Positions 6,924-14,736 of a stretch of 64,000 nucleotides of DNA are shown piece after piece. The position numbers and the translations under genes were made by a program. This DNA comes from Mucilaginibacter pedocola (GTDB taxonomy: Bacteria > Bacteroidota > Bacteroidia > Sphingobacteriales > Sphingobacteriaceae): assembly GCF_002013915.1 (NCBI RefSeq), contig NZ_MBTF01000008.1, positions 1-64,000 of the forward strand. The letters run 5' to 3'. Every line of letters starts with the position of its first letter. Positions within the stretch are counted from its first letter, which is position 1. The notes under the pieces are model-generated. The model had not been told where the DNA came from, made no database searches, and saw nothing but the letters and a program-made list of their open reading frames with translations.

Positions 6924-7811
6924 TTGAAAGTCCTCCCATTTACCATACCGGTGCCGCATGGGCAAACTATTATAGTGCAGGAGGAACTGTTGCCGCATTT
7001 TTACCCGCACCTGCATCGCCATGCCGAAATACAGGTTACTTGGGTGCAGGAGGGTGAGGGCACTTTGCTGGCGGGTAACAGCATGCATCCTTTCAGTGGG
7101 GGCGAGGTGTTTTTATTGGGTGCCAATCAGCCGCACTTGTTTAAAAGCAGCCCCGAGTATTTTGCTGAAGGAAGCGAGAAGCAGGTAAGAGCCGTTAGTG
7201 TGTTTTTTAACCCTAACGGTAAATTGTTATCGCTTTTTAACCTGCCCGAGATGCAAGGCGTGCAGGCGTTTATATCCCAATGGAAGAACGGGTTTAAAAT
7301 CCCCGACGCTGCGGCAGAAGCATTTGCCAAAAAAATAGAACAGGTGCAACATGCCACAGGTGCCGGGCAGTTAGCTTTGCTGATAGATATGCTGAACGCC
7401 ATGAGCAGTACCGAAGACCAGGTACCCTTATCGGCAGATAGCCTAACTTACTCTATGACTGACCCAGAGGGGGCACGCATTGCGTCGGTATATAATTATA
7501 TCATGCACCACTACAGTAGCGCGCTCACCTTGGATGAAGTTGCACGGCTGGCGCATTTAACCCCCAATGCATTTTGCCGCTATTTTAAAAAGCACACCCG
7601 CACTACCTTTGTGGCTTTTGTAAACAAGGTGAGGGTGAATGAGGCTTGCAAAATGCTGTTGAACGGTAACCTCAATAACATAGCCGATGTGGCCTACAGC
7701 TGCGGTTTCAGCAGCATCACCAACTTTAATTACGTGTTCAAAAATGTGGCGGGGAAATCGCCGAGGGATTATATTAGCCAGTACTCGGGCGCGGTAAAAG
7801 CTACGCGGTAG
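6924..7811 (+). CDS. AraC-family transcriptional regulator
   Basis: This 295-aa protein has an N-terminal cupin sensor domain (PHLHRHAEIQVTWVQEGEGT, about residues 28-47) and a C-terminal double helix-turn-helix (about 190-290: LTLDEVARLAHLTPNAFCRYFKK, then IADVAYSCGFSSITNFNYVFK). It is the last gene of the hydroxyproline cluster and most likely its activator. The start must be TTG: the preceding codon is TAA, and the first in-frame ATG (Met54) would remove most of the cupin. A weak start would keep regulator levels low. The inducer is not visible in the sequence. Confidence 0.87.
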   Translation: MKVLPFTIPVPHGQTIIVQEELLPHFYPHLHRHAEIQVTWVQEGEGTLLAGNSMHPFSGGEVFLLGANQPHLFKSSPEYFAEGSEKQVRAVSVFFNPNGKLLSLFNLPEMQGVQAFISQWKNGFKIPDAAAEAFAKKIEQVQHATGAGQLALLIDMLNAMSSTEDQVPLSADSLTYSMTDPEGARIASVYNYIMHHYSSALTLDEVARLAHLTPNAFCRYFKKHTRTTFVAFVNKVRVNEACKMLLNGNLNNIADVAYSCGFSSITNFNYVFKNVAGKSPRDYISQYSGAVKATR

Positions 7812-7812
7812 G

Positions 7813-8751
7813 TTAATTAGGTGTTGGGTAGTAATAAATAGGAGCGAACACGCCCTCACTGGTGGTGTAGTAACCTTTTCCATCGGGCGTAAAGCCTATA
7901 GCTTCGCCTTGTTTCTCCTGTTTGTAGGGCAATTCGCGCGCGGGGCGTTGCATGGCCTGCCAGGCATGCTCGTTAGGCTGGCGGTTCCAGTAATAAACTT
8001 TCTCGTAGCTTTTCAGCAGTATTTTCGAGCCGTCTTTTGATATATCGCCGGCGGTTACCCATTTAAACGGCTTTATGCCTTTAAAATAAAGTTTGGCTCT
8101 AAAGGTCATGGTAACGGTATCGTCGTACTTGTATTTCAATGGCGAGGTGAAAACTTCTACCGTATCGCGGCGTTTGGTTACAATGTAAAATAGCTTTTCA
8201 ATAGGGTCGATCATTAATGTCTCACAATCCTTGGCACCGTCGGGGTATTGCAGGTTAATGGGCCATGTTTTGGTATTGGCCACACTGTCGCGCCCCCATG
8301 CCTTGCTTTCTTCGGCGCGGTACACGGTTATAAATTTCCGTTGCGAACCGTTATCGCCTACATCGCCTATATAAACATAGCTTTTGCCTTTAGCAGGGCC
8401 GGGGCCAACAGCAATGTCCTCAACATCCAGCGCGCCGAGGTGCTGCTTATGCCCCTGGTAATATATAGTGGTGCGTAATTTACCATCAGGTGTAATGGCA
8501 AAAAAACGGCTGGTGTCGCCGCTATCGTTATGTACGTAGTAAATGCCGTTGTTTAAGGTAGATGCTGTAATGCCCGATGTTTCGTCCATTTCCTTATCCT
8601 GCAGGCGGCCTTCAGGTTGTTCCTTCCTGTCAATAAGCCGGTGCTTGGCATAAGCGCCCACAAACATCAGCACAACCACGGGTATCAGTATATTTAATTT
8701 TCGTCGTCGGCTCATGTCTTTTTCGGCATTATTAACAGCTGGTTGCTTCAT
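7813..8751 (-). CDS. Membrane-anchored beta-propeller-like protein, function unknown
   Basis: The 312-aa product has a basic N-terminus, one membrane segment (about residues 20-37, LNILIPVVVLMFVG) and a periplasmic domain. Repeated strands such as GIYYVHNDSGD, SYVYIGDVGDN and KLFYIVTKR resemble six-bladed propellers of the SdiA-regulated/phytase-like kind. It converges with the AraC gene, with only one base between the stops. No catalytic motif is evident. A start at Met13 is possible but would leave the membrane segment intact either way. Confidence 0.7.
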   Translation of the reverse strand: MKQPAVNNAEKDMSRRRKLNILIPVVVLMFVGAYAKHRLIDRKEQPEGRLQDKEMDETSGITASTLNNGIYYVHNDSGDTSRFFAITPDGKLRTTIYYQGHKQHLGALDVEDIAVGPGPAKGKSYVYIGDVGDNGSQRKFITVYRAEESKAWGRDSVANTKTWPINLQYPDGAKDCETLMIDPIEKLFYIVTKRRDTVEVFTSPLKYKYDDTVTMTFRAKLYFKGIKPFKWVTAGDISKDGSKILLKSYEKVYYWNRQPNEHAWQAMQRPARELPYKQEKQGEAIGFTPDGKGYYTTSEGVFAPIYYYPTPN

Positions 8752-8852
8752 TTATTATCAAGTTAGTAGCAAATGTTGCAATATGTTAACAAAAATAGCA
8801 TAAAAATGCCAATGTTATGCAAAGTGCTACGCATAGCGTACTTGTGCTTCAA

Positions 8853-8890
8853 TAAAAAAGCCGTCCGCAGGGTAGCGAACGGCTTTCGAA
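8853..8890 (-). terminator. Intrinsic terminator of the desaturase gene
   Basis: On the minus strand AAAGCCGT (from 8886) pairs with ACGGCTTT (to 8857) and runs into TTTTTT. It lies 24 bp past the desaturase stop codon. Confidence 0.8.
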
Positions 8891-8913
8891 TATTTGGATG
8901 CAAAAGCGACCGT

Positions 8914-9939
8914 TTAGGCTACTGCCGGCGTGTCTGTTTTTACGTTTTGAGTCATTTCAATATCCGGTTTGCTGGTATCGGTAATAGCAACTTTACCACG
9001 GTCGCGGCGCAGGATACGGTTGAATAACGATATCTCCCTGTCGAACAAAAACTGGAAGAACAGCTTGGTCCACGAGGTGTGGTAGTACAAAGTATCGTAG
9101 AACTCCGGAGCAGCCTTTTTAATTTCCGGCAACTTGTTCCATGGGATAGAAGGGAAATCGTGGTGCTCGTTGTGGAAGCCTACGTTGAAGGCCACTGTGT
9201 TCAATGGGCCGTAGTAGCTGTAAGTTTCTTGTTCAACGCTATGGGTAAGGTAATGCTCCTGTATCCAGCGGGCGCCAAGCGGGTGCAAACCAACCGAGAA
9301 TGAGAAGCTTAGCAGCAGGAAAACCAACGAATGCGCACCCATAAAGTACACAATGGCGGTAGTAAATGCTGCTTGCAGCAACCAGTTGGTTAATATCCAG
9401 CCATCAAAAGGGTGAATTTCGCGCAGGCGCGATAAACGGAACAACTGGAAAATAGGGAAGAACAACAACCAAATGGCTTTGCCGAAAAATGAATTGCTGA
9501 TGAGTTTTGCTTCCCAGCGGTTTGGTAAGTCGGCATCCAGTTCGTGTACGCCCTGGAACGAGTGGTGTTTAATGTGGTATTTCTCGAAAGAGATAGCGCT
9601 TGGCAATATTTGCGGCAAGTTGGCAAACATGGAGGCCCAGCGGTTGGCATTGCGGTTTTTGAATAGCAGTTGGTGAGTACATTCGTGTATCATCACAAAC
9701 AGGGCATGGTCGGCAAAGGCGCCAAGGAAATAGGCGGCTCCAACTACCAGCCACCACGACTGATCGCGCAGGAACCAGGCCAGTATCACCTGGAAAGCTA
9801 CCAGCCCAATAATGGCAAATATGGTGTTAGGGTTTTTACCTATAAGCTTCCGCAGTTCGGGAAACTTCTTTAGTATTTTTTTCGTTCGGATGCGGTGCGG
9901 TTCAGACTCGCTCGAATAAACAAAATCGGTTTTCTTCAT
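8914..9939 (-). CDS. DES1-like fatty-acyl/sphingolipid desaturase
   Basis: This 341-aa membrane desaturase has three histidine boxes: HECTH (85-89), HIKHH (122-126) and HNEHH (256-260). The N-terminus, TDFVYSSESEPHRIRTKKIL, corresponds to the N-domain of eukaryotic sphingolipid delta-4 desaturases (DES1/DEGS1). The stretches MFANLPQILPSAISFEKYH and YYGPLNTVAFNVGFHNEHHD also follow that family rather than bacterial DesA types. Hydrophobic segments near 40-85 and 150-215 fit the usual four-helix layout. Sphingobacteria make sphingolipids, so a ceramide or sphinganine substrate is plausible but unproven. The start at Met 9939 is preferred because it matches the family N-terminus; an ATG at 9987 would add 16 residues. 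Confidence 0.85.
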   Translation of the reverse strand: MKKTDFVYSSESEPHRIRTKKILKKFPELRKLIGKNPNTIFAIIGLVAFQVILAWFLRDQSWWLVVGAAYFLGAFADHALFVMIHECTHQLLFKNRNANRWASMFANLPQILPSAISFEKYHIKHHSFQGVHELDADLPNRWEAKLISNSFFGKAIWLLFFPIFQLFRLSRLREIHPFDGWILTNWLLQAAFTTAIVYFMGAHSLVFLLLSFSFSVGLHPLGARWIQEHYLTHSVEQETYSYYGPLNTVAFNVGFHNEHHDFPSIPWNKLPEIKKAAPEFYDTLYYHTSWTKLFFQFLFDREISLFNRILRRDRGKVAITDTSKPDIEMTQNVKTDTPAVA

Positions 9940-10130
9940 GTTAGGGTTAAAACGATGAAGATAGGCAAATCGTGCCATAAAAAACATTTTATTGTAAAAT
10001 TTTTATCGCTTTAAATTTCCGAAAAGTAATTTTTATTTCGTACGGGGAAAATTTCTACTTCAGTTTTTTCACAGTTTTCCCTGAGATATTTGTATTAACC
10101 CGATAATAACAGTTTGTAAAGTTTTAAATT

Positions 10131-10544
10131 ATGTGGTGGATATACGCCCTCTTATCAGCCCTGTTCGCTGCCCTCACAGCCATATTTGCCAAAGTTGGCA
10201 TAAAAGGAGTAGATACCGACCTGGCCACGGCCATACGCACAGTAGTGATATTGCTGATAGCCTGGGCAATAGTTTTATACAAAGGCGCAGGTGCCGGAAT
10301 GAACGGCTTAACCAAGCAAAACTGGATATTCCTTTGCCTTTCGGGATGCGCCACGGGGCTATCGTGGATATTTTATTTTAAGGCACTGCAAGCGGGCAAG
10401 GTATCACAGGTGGCACCTGTCGATAAGCTGAGTGTGGCGATCGCCATAGCTCTTTCGGTAATTTTCCTGGGCGAGCCATTAACCCTTAAATCTGCATCGG
10501 GCGCAGCGCTTATTATAGCAGGCACGCTGGTGTTGATATTTTGA
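10131..10544 (+). CDS. Small EamA/DMT-family transporter
   Basis: The 137-aa protein contains a single EamA domain with about five membrane helices (MWWIYALLSALFAALTAIFA; VVILLIAWAIVLY; WIFLCLSGCATGLSWIFYF; LSVAIAIALSVIFLGEPL; ALIIAGTLVLIF). It is half the size of typical ten-helix DMT exporters and would need to dimerise. KALQAGKVSQVAPVDKLSV is a typical loop of this short subfamily. The substrate is unknown. The gene is flanked by unrelated, oppositely oriented genes. Confidence 0.85.
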   Translation: MWWIYALLSALFAALTAIFAKVGIKGVDTDLATAIRTVVILLIAWAIVLYKGAGAGMNGLTKQNWIFLCLSGCATGLSWIFYFKALQAGKVSQVAPVDKLSVAIAIALSVIFLGEPLTLKSASGAALIIAGTLVLIF

Positions 10545-10566
10545 TGAAGAAAATGTAGTTGTTCTT

Positions 10567-10705
10567 AAATTCCCTCCTTGGGGAGGGGTGGGGGAGAAAT
10601 GTGCGCAAATGCAGGGAGGGGTTTAGCCACAAAGCATAACCGTTGCATTGTTCGCTAAACCCCTTCCTACACCTTCCCCAGGGAAGGAATCGCACATTTC
10701 CCCTG
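10567..10705. repeat. Dispersed palindromic repeat, copy A
   Basis: The segment begins AAATTCCCTCCTTGGGGAGG and ends with CCCAGGGAAGGAATCGCACA, so its ends are imperfect inverted repeats. The centre contains GCAGGGAGGGGTTTAGCCAC and GCTAAACCCC, which also pair. A second copy with the same layout lies at 17331-17470. It sits between convergent genes and holds no ORF. Confidence 0.75.
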
Positions 10706-10724
10706 CACTTTGCTCGTTTGTAAT

Positions 10725-11621
10725 TTACGCCGTCAATTCCTCATACGCCGCCGTTAAACTGCGTTGTATGCCATCGCCCTGCCAAAGTGTTACGCCGGGG
10801 ATAGCTTTTGCTGCTAATACTTCATCCTTTGTTTTACCGGCTTTTATGCTGCTTTCTACAAAGGCTACCAGTTTCTCCATGTAGTCCTGCATTTGCTTAA
10901 CATCTTCGGTGGTACCAATAACCTTTAATGGTTCAAAAGCGTGGCCGAAAACGTATTGCGTGTTTTTGTCGAAATGTTTGGTAGCGGCTTCCAGCGCCAG
11001 CGGCCAGTGTTTGCAGGATGCACCTGCCGAGCGGTCGATGTACGGGTGCATTTTGTTGAACACCATATCGCCGGTGTGTACTATGTTGGCATGTTCAAAA
11101 TGTATAAAGGCATCGCCATTGGTATGCCCCGCGCCAAAGTAATTGCCGCTGATGGTTTCATCACCTACTTTTACTTTCCATTTATCGGTAAAGGTAGTGT
11201 CGGGGTAAAGTTGCTGGTCGGCCTTGCCTTGTTTTTCGGCTGCAGCTTTTTGGTTTGTTAACGAGTTGGCATGCGCGGCCACATTTTTGGCAATAACTTT
11301 AAAGGCGATGTTGCCGCTGGTATGGTCGCCGTGGTGATGGGTGTTCACCAGCCATTGAAAAGGCTTGTCGCTTTTCTTTTGCATTTCGGCTATCAGGTGC
11401 GGCGCCGTGTTCGGGAACTGCGCATCAACCACCACAATACCTTCTTTATTCACCATCCAGGCAATGGTGCCGCCCTGTTCAATAAATATCCCAACGTTGT
11501 TGCGTAGGGGGATGATTTGGTAAGCCGGGTCGGCCAGTAAAGCAGCAAAACTGCGGTTGCCAAAAAGCGCCAACGCGCCGGCGGTGAAAGCGGTGTTCTT
11601 TAAAAAGTGTCTTCTTTGCAT
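10725..11621 (-). CDS. Exported metallo-beta-lactamase-fold hydrolase
   Basis: The 298-aa protein starts with a Tat-type leader (MQRRHFLKNTAFTAGALALF), followed by a metallo-beta-lactamase domain. The zinc motif is NTHHHGDHTSGN, with further ligand motifs GAGHTNGDAFIHF and IVHTGDMVF. This pattern is typical of class B-like or QuiN/SoxH-like hydrolases; actual beta-lactam activity cannot be inferred. An upstream ATG at 11654 would put 11 residues before the twin-arginine leader, so the start at 11621 is preferred. It is codirectional with the esterase behind it but separated by a hairpin. Confidence 0.85.
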   Translation of the reverse strand: MQRRHFLKNTAFTAGALALFGNRSFAALLADPAYQIIPLRNNVGIFIEQGGTIAWMVNKEGIVVVDAQFPNTAPHLIAEMQKKSDKPFQWLVNTHHHGDHTSGNIAFKVIAKNVAAHANSLTNQKAAAEKQGKADQQLYPDTTFTDKWKVKVGDETISGNYFGAGHTNGDAFIHFEHANIVHTGDMVFNKMHPYIDRSAGASCKHWPLALEAATKHFDKNTQYVFGHAFEPLKVIGTTEDVKQMQDYMEKLVAFVESSIKAGKTKDEVLAAKAIPGVTLWQGDGIQRSLTAAYEELTA

Positions 11622-11648
11622 TTTTTGAGTGCTGTTTTTTAGTCCATG

Positions 11649-11726
11649 GTCCATAGTCGATGGTCCATGGTAAGATATGATGAAAGTTATGGTCCTGCCA
11701 TGGTCTATGGACCATCGACTATGGAC
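11649..11726. repeat. 20-bp perfect inverted repeat between esterase and MBL genes
   Basis: GTCCATAGTCGATGGTCCAT (11649-11668) and its exact reverse complement (11707-11726) flank a 38-nt loop that itself contains CCATGG words. It starts immediately past the esterase stop on the minus strand and ends upstream of the MBL start. A transcription end or mRNA-stabilising hairpin is likely. Confidence 0.75.
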
Positions 11727-11729
11727 TCA

Positions 11730-12593
11730 CTAATACTGATGAAACGCCTGCGACACAAACTCCAGTACTACAGGCAGCGATGCACGCCAGTAGGTCCAGT
11801 TATGGGCGCCGTCGCGTATGCGGTACTCGTGCGGGATGTCTTTCTTACGCATCAGGTTATGCACCAGTCCATTCCCTTCGTACAAAAAGTCGTCGTCGCC
11901 GCAATCAATAAACCAGCGAACGGCTTTCTTGTTGGCATCCGTCATGTTGTTTATCAAAGGCAATACGCTGTACTTGTTATAATAGTTGCTTACGGTGCTA
12001 TCGGCAAGCGTAACATTTGGGTTCATTTTGGTGATCGCTCCCTTGGCATCCTCCAAAGTAAGGAAACCGGTAGCCGCGCTCAGCGGACAAGCAGACGAAA
12101 ACAATTCCGGGTGGTGCAAGGCGTAAACAAAGCTACCGCCGCCGCCCATACTCAGGCCGGCTATGGCACGGAAACGTTTCTCAGCTTTTACATGGTATTT
12201 CTTCTCTACATAAGGCATCAACTCGTTGAAAAAGAAATCCTCGTAATTCCAATCACCTTTTATATCGTTATAATAGCCGCGGCGGCCGGTGTTGGCATCT
12301 GGCATTACAACGATCATTGGTGTTGCCACGCCATCTCTGATGGCCTTATCGGCAATGTTTTGTATCTCGCCAAATTGTACCCAGCCGGTCTGGTCGTCGC
12401 CGGCACCGTGCAGCAGGTATAATATAGGGTAGCTGCGGCCGCTGGTTTCGTAATCGGCGGGCAGGTAAACGGCAAACTTGCGTTCGCTTTTCAGTATTTT
12501 ACTGTTTACGGTTAAGTTATCGAAAACCTTACTGTTTTGAGCGAACAAAAAGGCAGGGCAAAGCACAAGCAGTACAGATAGCAGTTTTTTCAT
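11730..12593 (-). CDS. Secreted esterase of the esterase D/feruloyl-esterase type
   Basis: The 287-aa alpha/beta hydrolase has a signal peptide ending near FAQ19. The nucleophile elbow is GLSMGG (Ser148), a probable acid lies in FIDCGDDDF (about Asp234), and the histidine is in DGAHNWTYW (His264). YLLHGAGDDQTGW forms the oxyanion loop region. The family (putative esterase, PF00756) includes carbohydrate ester hydrolases, and several Bacteroidota members remove acyl groups from polysaccharides. The substrate is not evident here. Confidence 0.85.
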   Translation of the reverse strand: MKKLLSVLLVLCPAFLFAQNSKVFDNLTVNSKILKSERKFAVYLPADYETSGRSYPILYLLHGAGDDQTGWVQFGEIQNIADKAIRDGVATPMIVVMPDANTGRRGYYNDIKGDWNYEDFFFNELMPYVEKKYHVKAEKRFRAIAGLSMGGGGSFVYALHHPELFSSACPLSAATGFLTLEDAKGAITKMNPNVTLADSTVSNYYNKYSVLPLINNMTDANKKAVRWFIDCGDDDFLYEGNGLVHNLMRKKDIPHEYRIRDGAHNWTYWRASLPVVLEFVSQAFHQY

Positions 12594-12926
12594 CAGGATA
12601 AGTTTTTAGTTTGGTTAGGCGCAATTGGGGTTTATTGCGTGGCTTAAAAATAGGGAAAAAATGCGGGAATGCATCCGTGTAGATTTGACAACTTTTTAAA
12701 AGTTGTCAAATCTTTTAATGTTGTGGGCGTTCCCTTCGGCCGGGCTATCCGTTGCAACTCCTCGCCCTTTCCTTCGCACCTGCCTTCCCGCGGCTCTGGG
12801 GTTTCCACTTCTATCCCTAACGCGGGTTTTCGGGATATAAATATATTTTCCGCTCCCTGTATCATCCTAAAAACCAACCGCGTAATGCTATTATAAACCA
12901 GGTGAAAATATATTAATACTGATCTT
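12594..12926. other. Intergenic region with hairpin and repeat remnants
   Basis: This 333-bp gap separates the divergent esterase and serpin genes. It holds the perfect hairpin at 12681-12713 and then a GC-rich stretch (12720-12840, with GGCTCTGGGG, CTAACGCGGGTTTTCGGGAT) that looks like a remnant of a dispersed repeat. No ORF of convincing composition was found. Confidence 0.5.
12681..12717. terminator. Perfect 15-bp hairpin with T-tract (hairpin family member 1)
   Basis: AGATTTGACAACTTT (12681-12695) pairs exactly with AAAGTTGTCAAATCT (12699-12713) and is followed by TTTT. Close relatives occur at 29932-29964 and 38876-38907. The symmetric A/T flanks would allow termination in both directions, but the neighbouring genes point away from it, so it may be a mobile or repeated hairpin rather than a dedicated terminator. 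Confidence 0.65.
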
Positions 12927-14180
12927 ATGAAACGCAAATTTCCGCTGCTGCTTTGTTTGGCAATTACTGCCCTTGTTTCCTGCAATAAAAACGATGGCAT
13001 TGATACCAATGAGGGTAAGAGCCTGGCGCTTACCCCCGCCGAGCAACAAAAAGCAGCAGCGGACAATGCGTTCACCCTGAAACTTTTTAAAAACATTGCC
13101 GCCTCGGGCGACGAAAACAAAAACCTTTTCCTCTCTCCCCTAAGCGTAAGCTTCGCCGTAGGCATGACGGCCAACGGCGCCAAAGGCGAAACGCTCGATG
13201 GTATCAACAACGCCATGAACTTTACGGGTTTCGCCCAACCTGCTATCAACAGCTATTACAATAAGCTCATTACCGAATTGCCCAATCTGGAGCCTAATAC
13301 TAAACTCAGCGTTGCCAACTCTATTTGGTACCGCCAGGGGCTGGAAGTATTGCAGCCCTTTATCGATGTAAATACCGCCAGCTACCAGGCCAAAGTGCAG
13401 GCGCTTGATTTTGCCAGGCCCGAAGCAAAAACCACTATCAATAATTGGGTGAGCGAGAAAACCAATGGCAAAATACCTTCTATCGTAGACGCCATCAGTG
13501 GCGATGCGCAGATGTTCCTCATCAACGCCATCTATTTCAAAAGTATCTGGAAGGCTAAGTTTGATGCGGCCAATACCAAAAAGCGTGCGTTCACCCTGCC
13601 CAATAACAGCACCGTGCAAACCGATTTTATGTCGGCAAAAATTGAGTACAAGAACAATATTGTAACCGATAACGACAAAACCGTAACCATTGCTGAGTTC
13701 CCTTATGCGCACGACAGGTTTAGTATGGTGGCTATTTTGCCTGCCGAGGGTGTGTCGGCCAAACAACTGTTAGCCGGTATCGATTCTGCAAAATGGAACA
13801 GCTGGATGGCCGGGCTGGGTACCCAAACCAGCGAGATATTACTGCCCAAATTTAAGTTCTCTTGCTTCACATCGCTAAACGCCCCACTTATAAGCCTGGG
13901 TATGGGCAAGGCCTTTAGCAATACTGCCGACTTTACCGGCATACGTGCCGCCGGTGGCCTGCAAATAACCGATGTAAAACACAAAGCCTTTGTAGAGGTA
14001 AACGAGCAAGGTACCGAAGCCGCCGCCGTAACATCGGTAGAGATAGGTGTTACTTCCTCTGCACCCAGGCCAACGCTGGAATTTAACCGCCCCTTCATCT
14101 TCGCCATCCGCGAGGTTAAAACCGGGCTGGTACTGTTTGCAGGTATAGTAAATAACCCAACGCTGACGGGCGAGGAGTAG
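12927..14180 (+). CDS. Serpin-family protease inhibitor lipoprotein
   Basis: This 417-aa serpin has a lipoprotein signal peptide (ITALVSC, Cys19), so it should sit in the outer or inner membrane facing outward. Serpin signatures are clear: LFLSPLSVSFAVGM, VANSIWYRQG, NGKIPSIV, MFLINAIYFKSIW, KHKAFVEVNEQGTEAAAVTS (hinge) and FNRPFIFAIREVKTGLVLFAG (C-terminal signature). The intact alanine-rich hinge suggests a working inhibitor. By comparison with antitrypsin, the scissile bond falls in the small-residue stretch VTSSA. This would suit elastase-like or subtilisin-like proteases, although the loop is about two residues longer and P1 is uncertain. Confidence 0.93.
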   Translation: MKRKFPLLLCLAITALVSCNKNDGIDTNEGKSLALTPAEQQKAAADNAFTLKLFKNIAASGDENKNLFLSPLSVSFAVGMTANGAKGETLDGINNAMNFTGFAQPAINSYYNKLITELPNLEPNTKLSVANSIWYRQGLEVLQPFIDVNTASYQAKVQALDFARPEAKTTINNWVSEKTNGKIPSIVDAISGDAQMFLINAIYFKSIWKAKFDAANTKKRAFTLPNNSTVQTDFMSAKIEYKNNIVTDNDKTVTIAEFPYAHDRFSMVAILPAEGVSAKQLLAGIDSAKWNSWMAGLGTQTSEILLPKFKFSCFTSLNAPLISLGMGKAFSNTADFTGIRAAGGLQITDVKHKAFVEVNEQGTEAAAVTSVEIGVTSSAPRPTLEFNRPFIFAIREVKTGLVLFAGIVNNPTLTGEE

Positions 14181-14563
14181 GGTTAAGTCTGAAGTCCGCA
14201 GTCGGAAAGTCTGAAAGACGGAATGTTTTCACCGCAATTGCGAGCCGCAGTGGGCAGGGTTGGTGATTTGGGGCGGCGTGGCAATCTCGTAGCGGCGGTT
14301 GTAGCATGTGGTTAGGCCGGCGAGAGTAAGGGTTAACATAACTTAACACATTTTAGCTTTTTTGTATTATTAAGTATTTGATTATTAGTTATTTAATATT
14401 TTTGGTAGCTGTTTTTGTGTTAGTCTTAGTGTTTTTATTCTAAGTTATTGATTATAAATACTTTATGAGATATTGAAGTCTTTTGGTTTTATCATCGTTG
14501 TGGTTGGGCACGAGTACGCCCCCGCTTTTACCCCGCGCTGCATACTCGCGCCAGGCGAAGAGT

Positions 14564-14730
14564 AGTCTTAAGTCCGCGGTCTGAAGTCGGAAAGTCAGAA
14601 AGACGAACGAGAGATATGCAAAAAATAAAAGGCCGTAAATCCATCTTCGGGATTTGCGGCCTTTTTATCTTCCGGACTTTCGGTCTTGCCGACTTCCCGA
14701 CTTAAGACTTAATACTTCGGACTTAAGACT
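14564..14730. repeat. Nested inverted repeats in the 14181-14736 gap
   Basis: AGTCTTAAGTCCG (14564-14576) and CGGACTTAAGACT (14718-14730) are perfect inverted repeats. Between them, degenerate AAGTCGGAAAGTC-type units face AGACTTTCGGTC-like units across a central terminator. A related unit lies at 14186-14218. The remainder of the 556-bp gap (14220-14560) is low-complexity, partly AT-rich, and shows no gene. Confidence 0.7.
14627..14666. terminator. Bidirectional terminator between serpin and phospholipase C genes
   Basis: AAAAGGCCGTAAATCC (14627-14642) pairs with GGATTTGCGGCCTTTT (14650-14665). The stem is GC-rich at its base, with A-tracts on one side and T-tracts on the other, so it can serve both convergent genes. 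Confidence 0.8.
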
Positions 14731-14736
14731 TCCTGT

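Noticed and set aside
11646..12422. 258-aa open frame on the plus strand opposite the esterase
   Set aside because: It is antisense to a gene with a complete catalytic triad and begins inside an inverted repeat; composition is that of a shadow frame.
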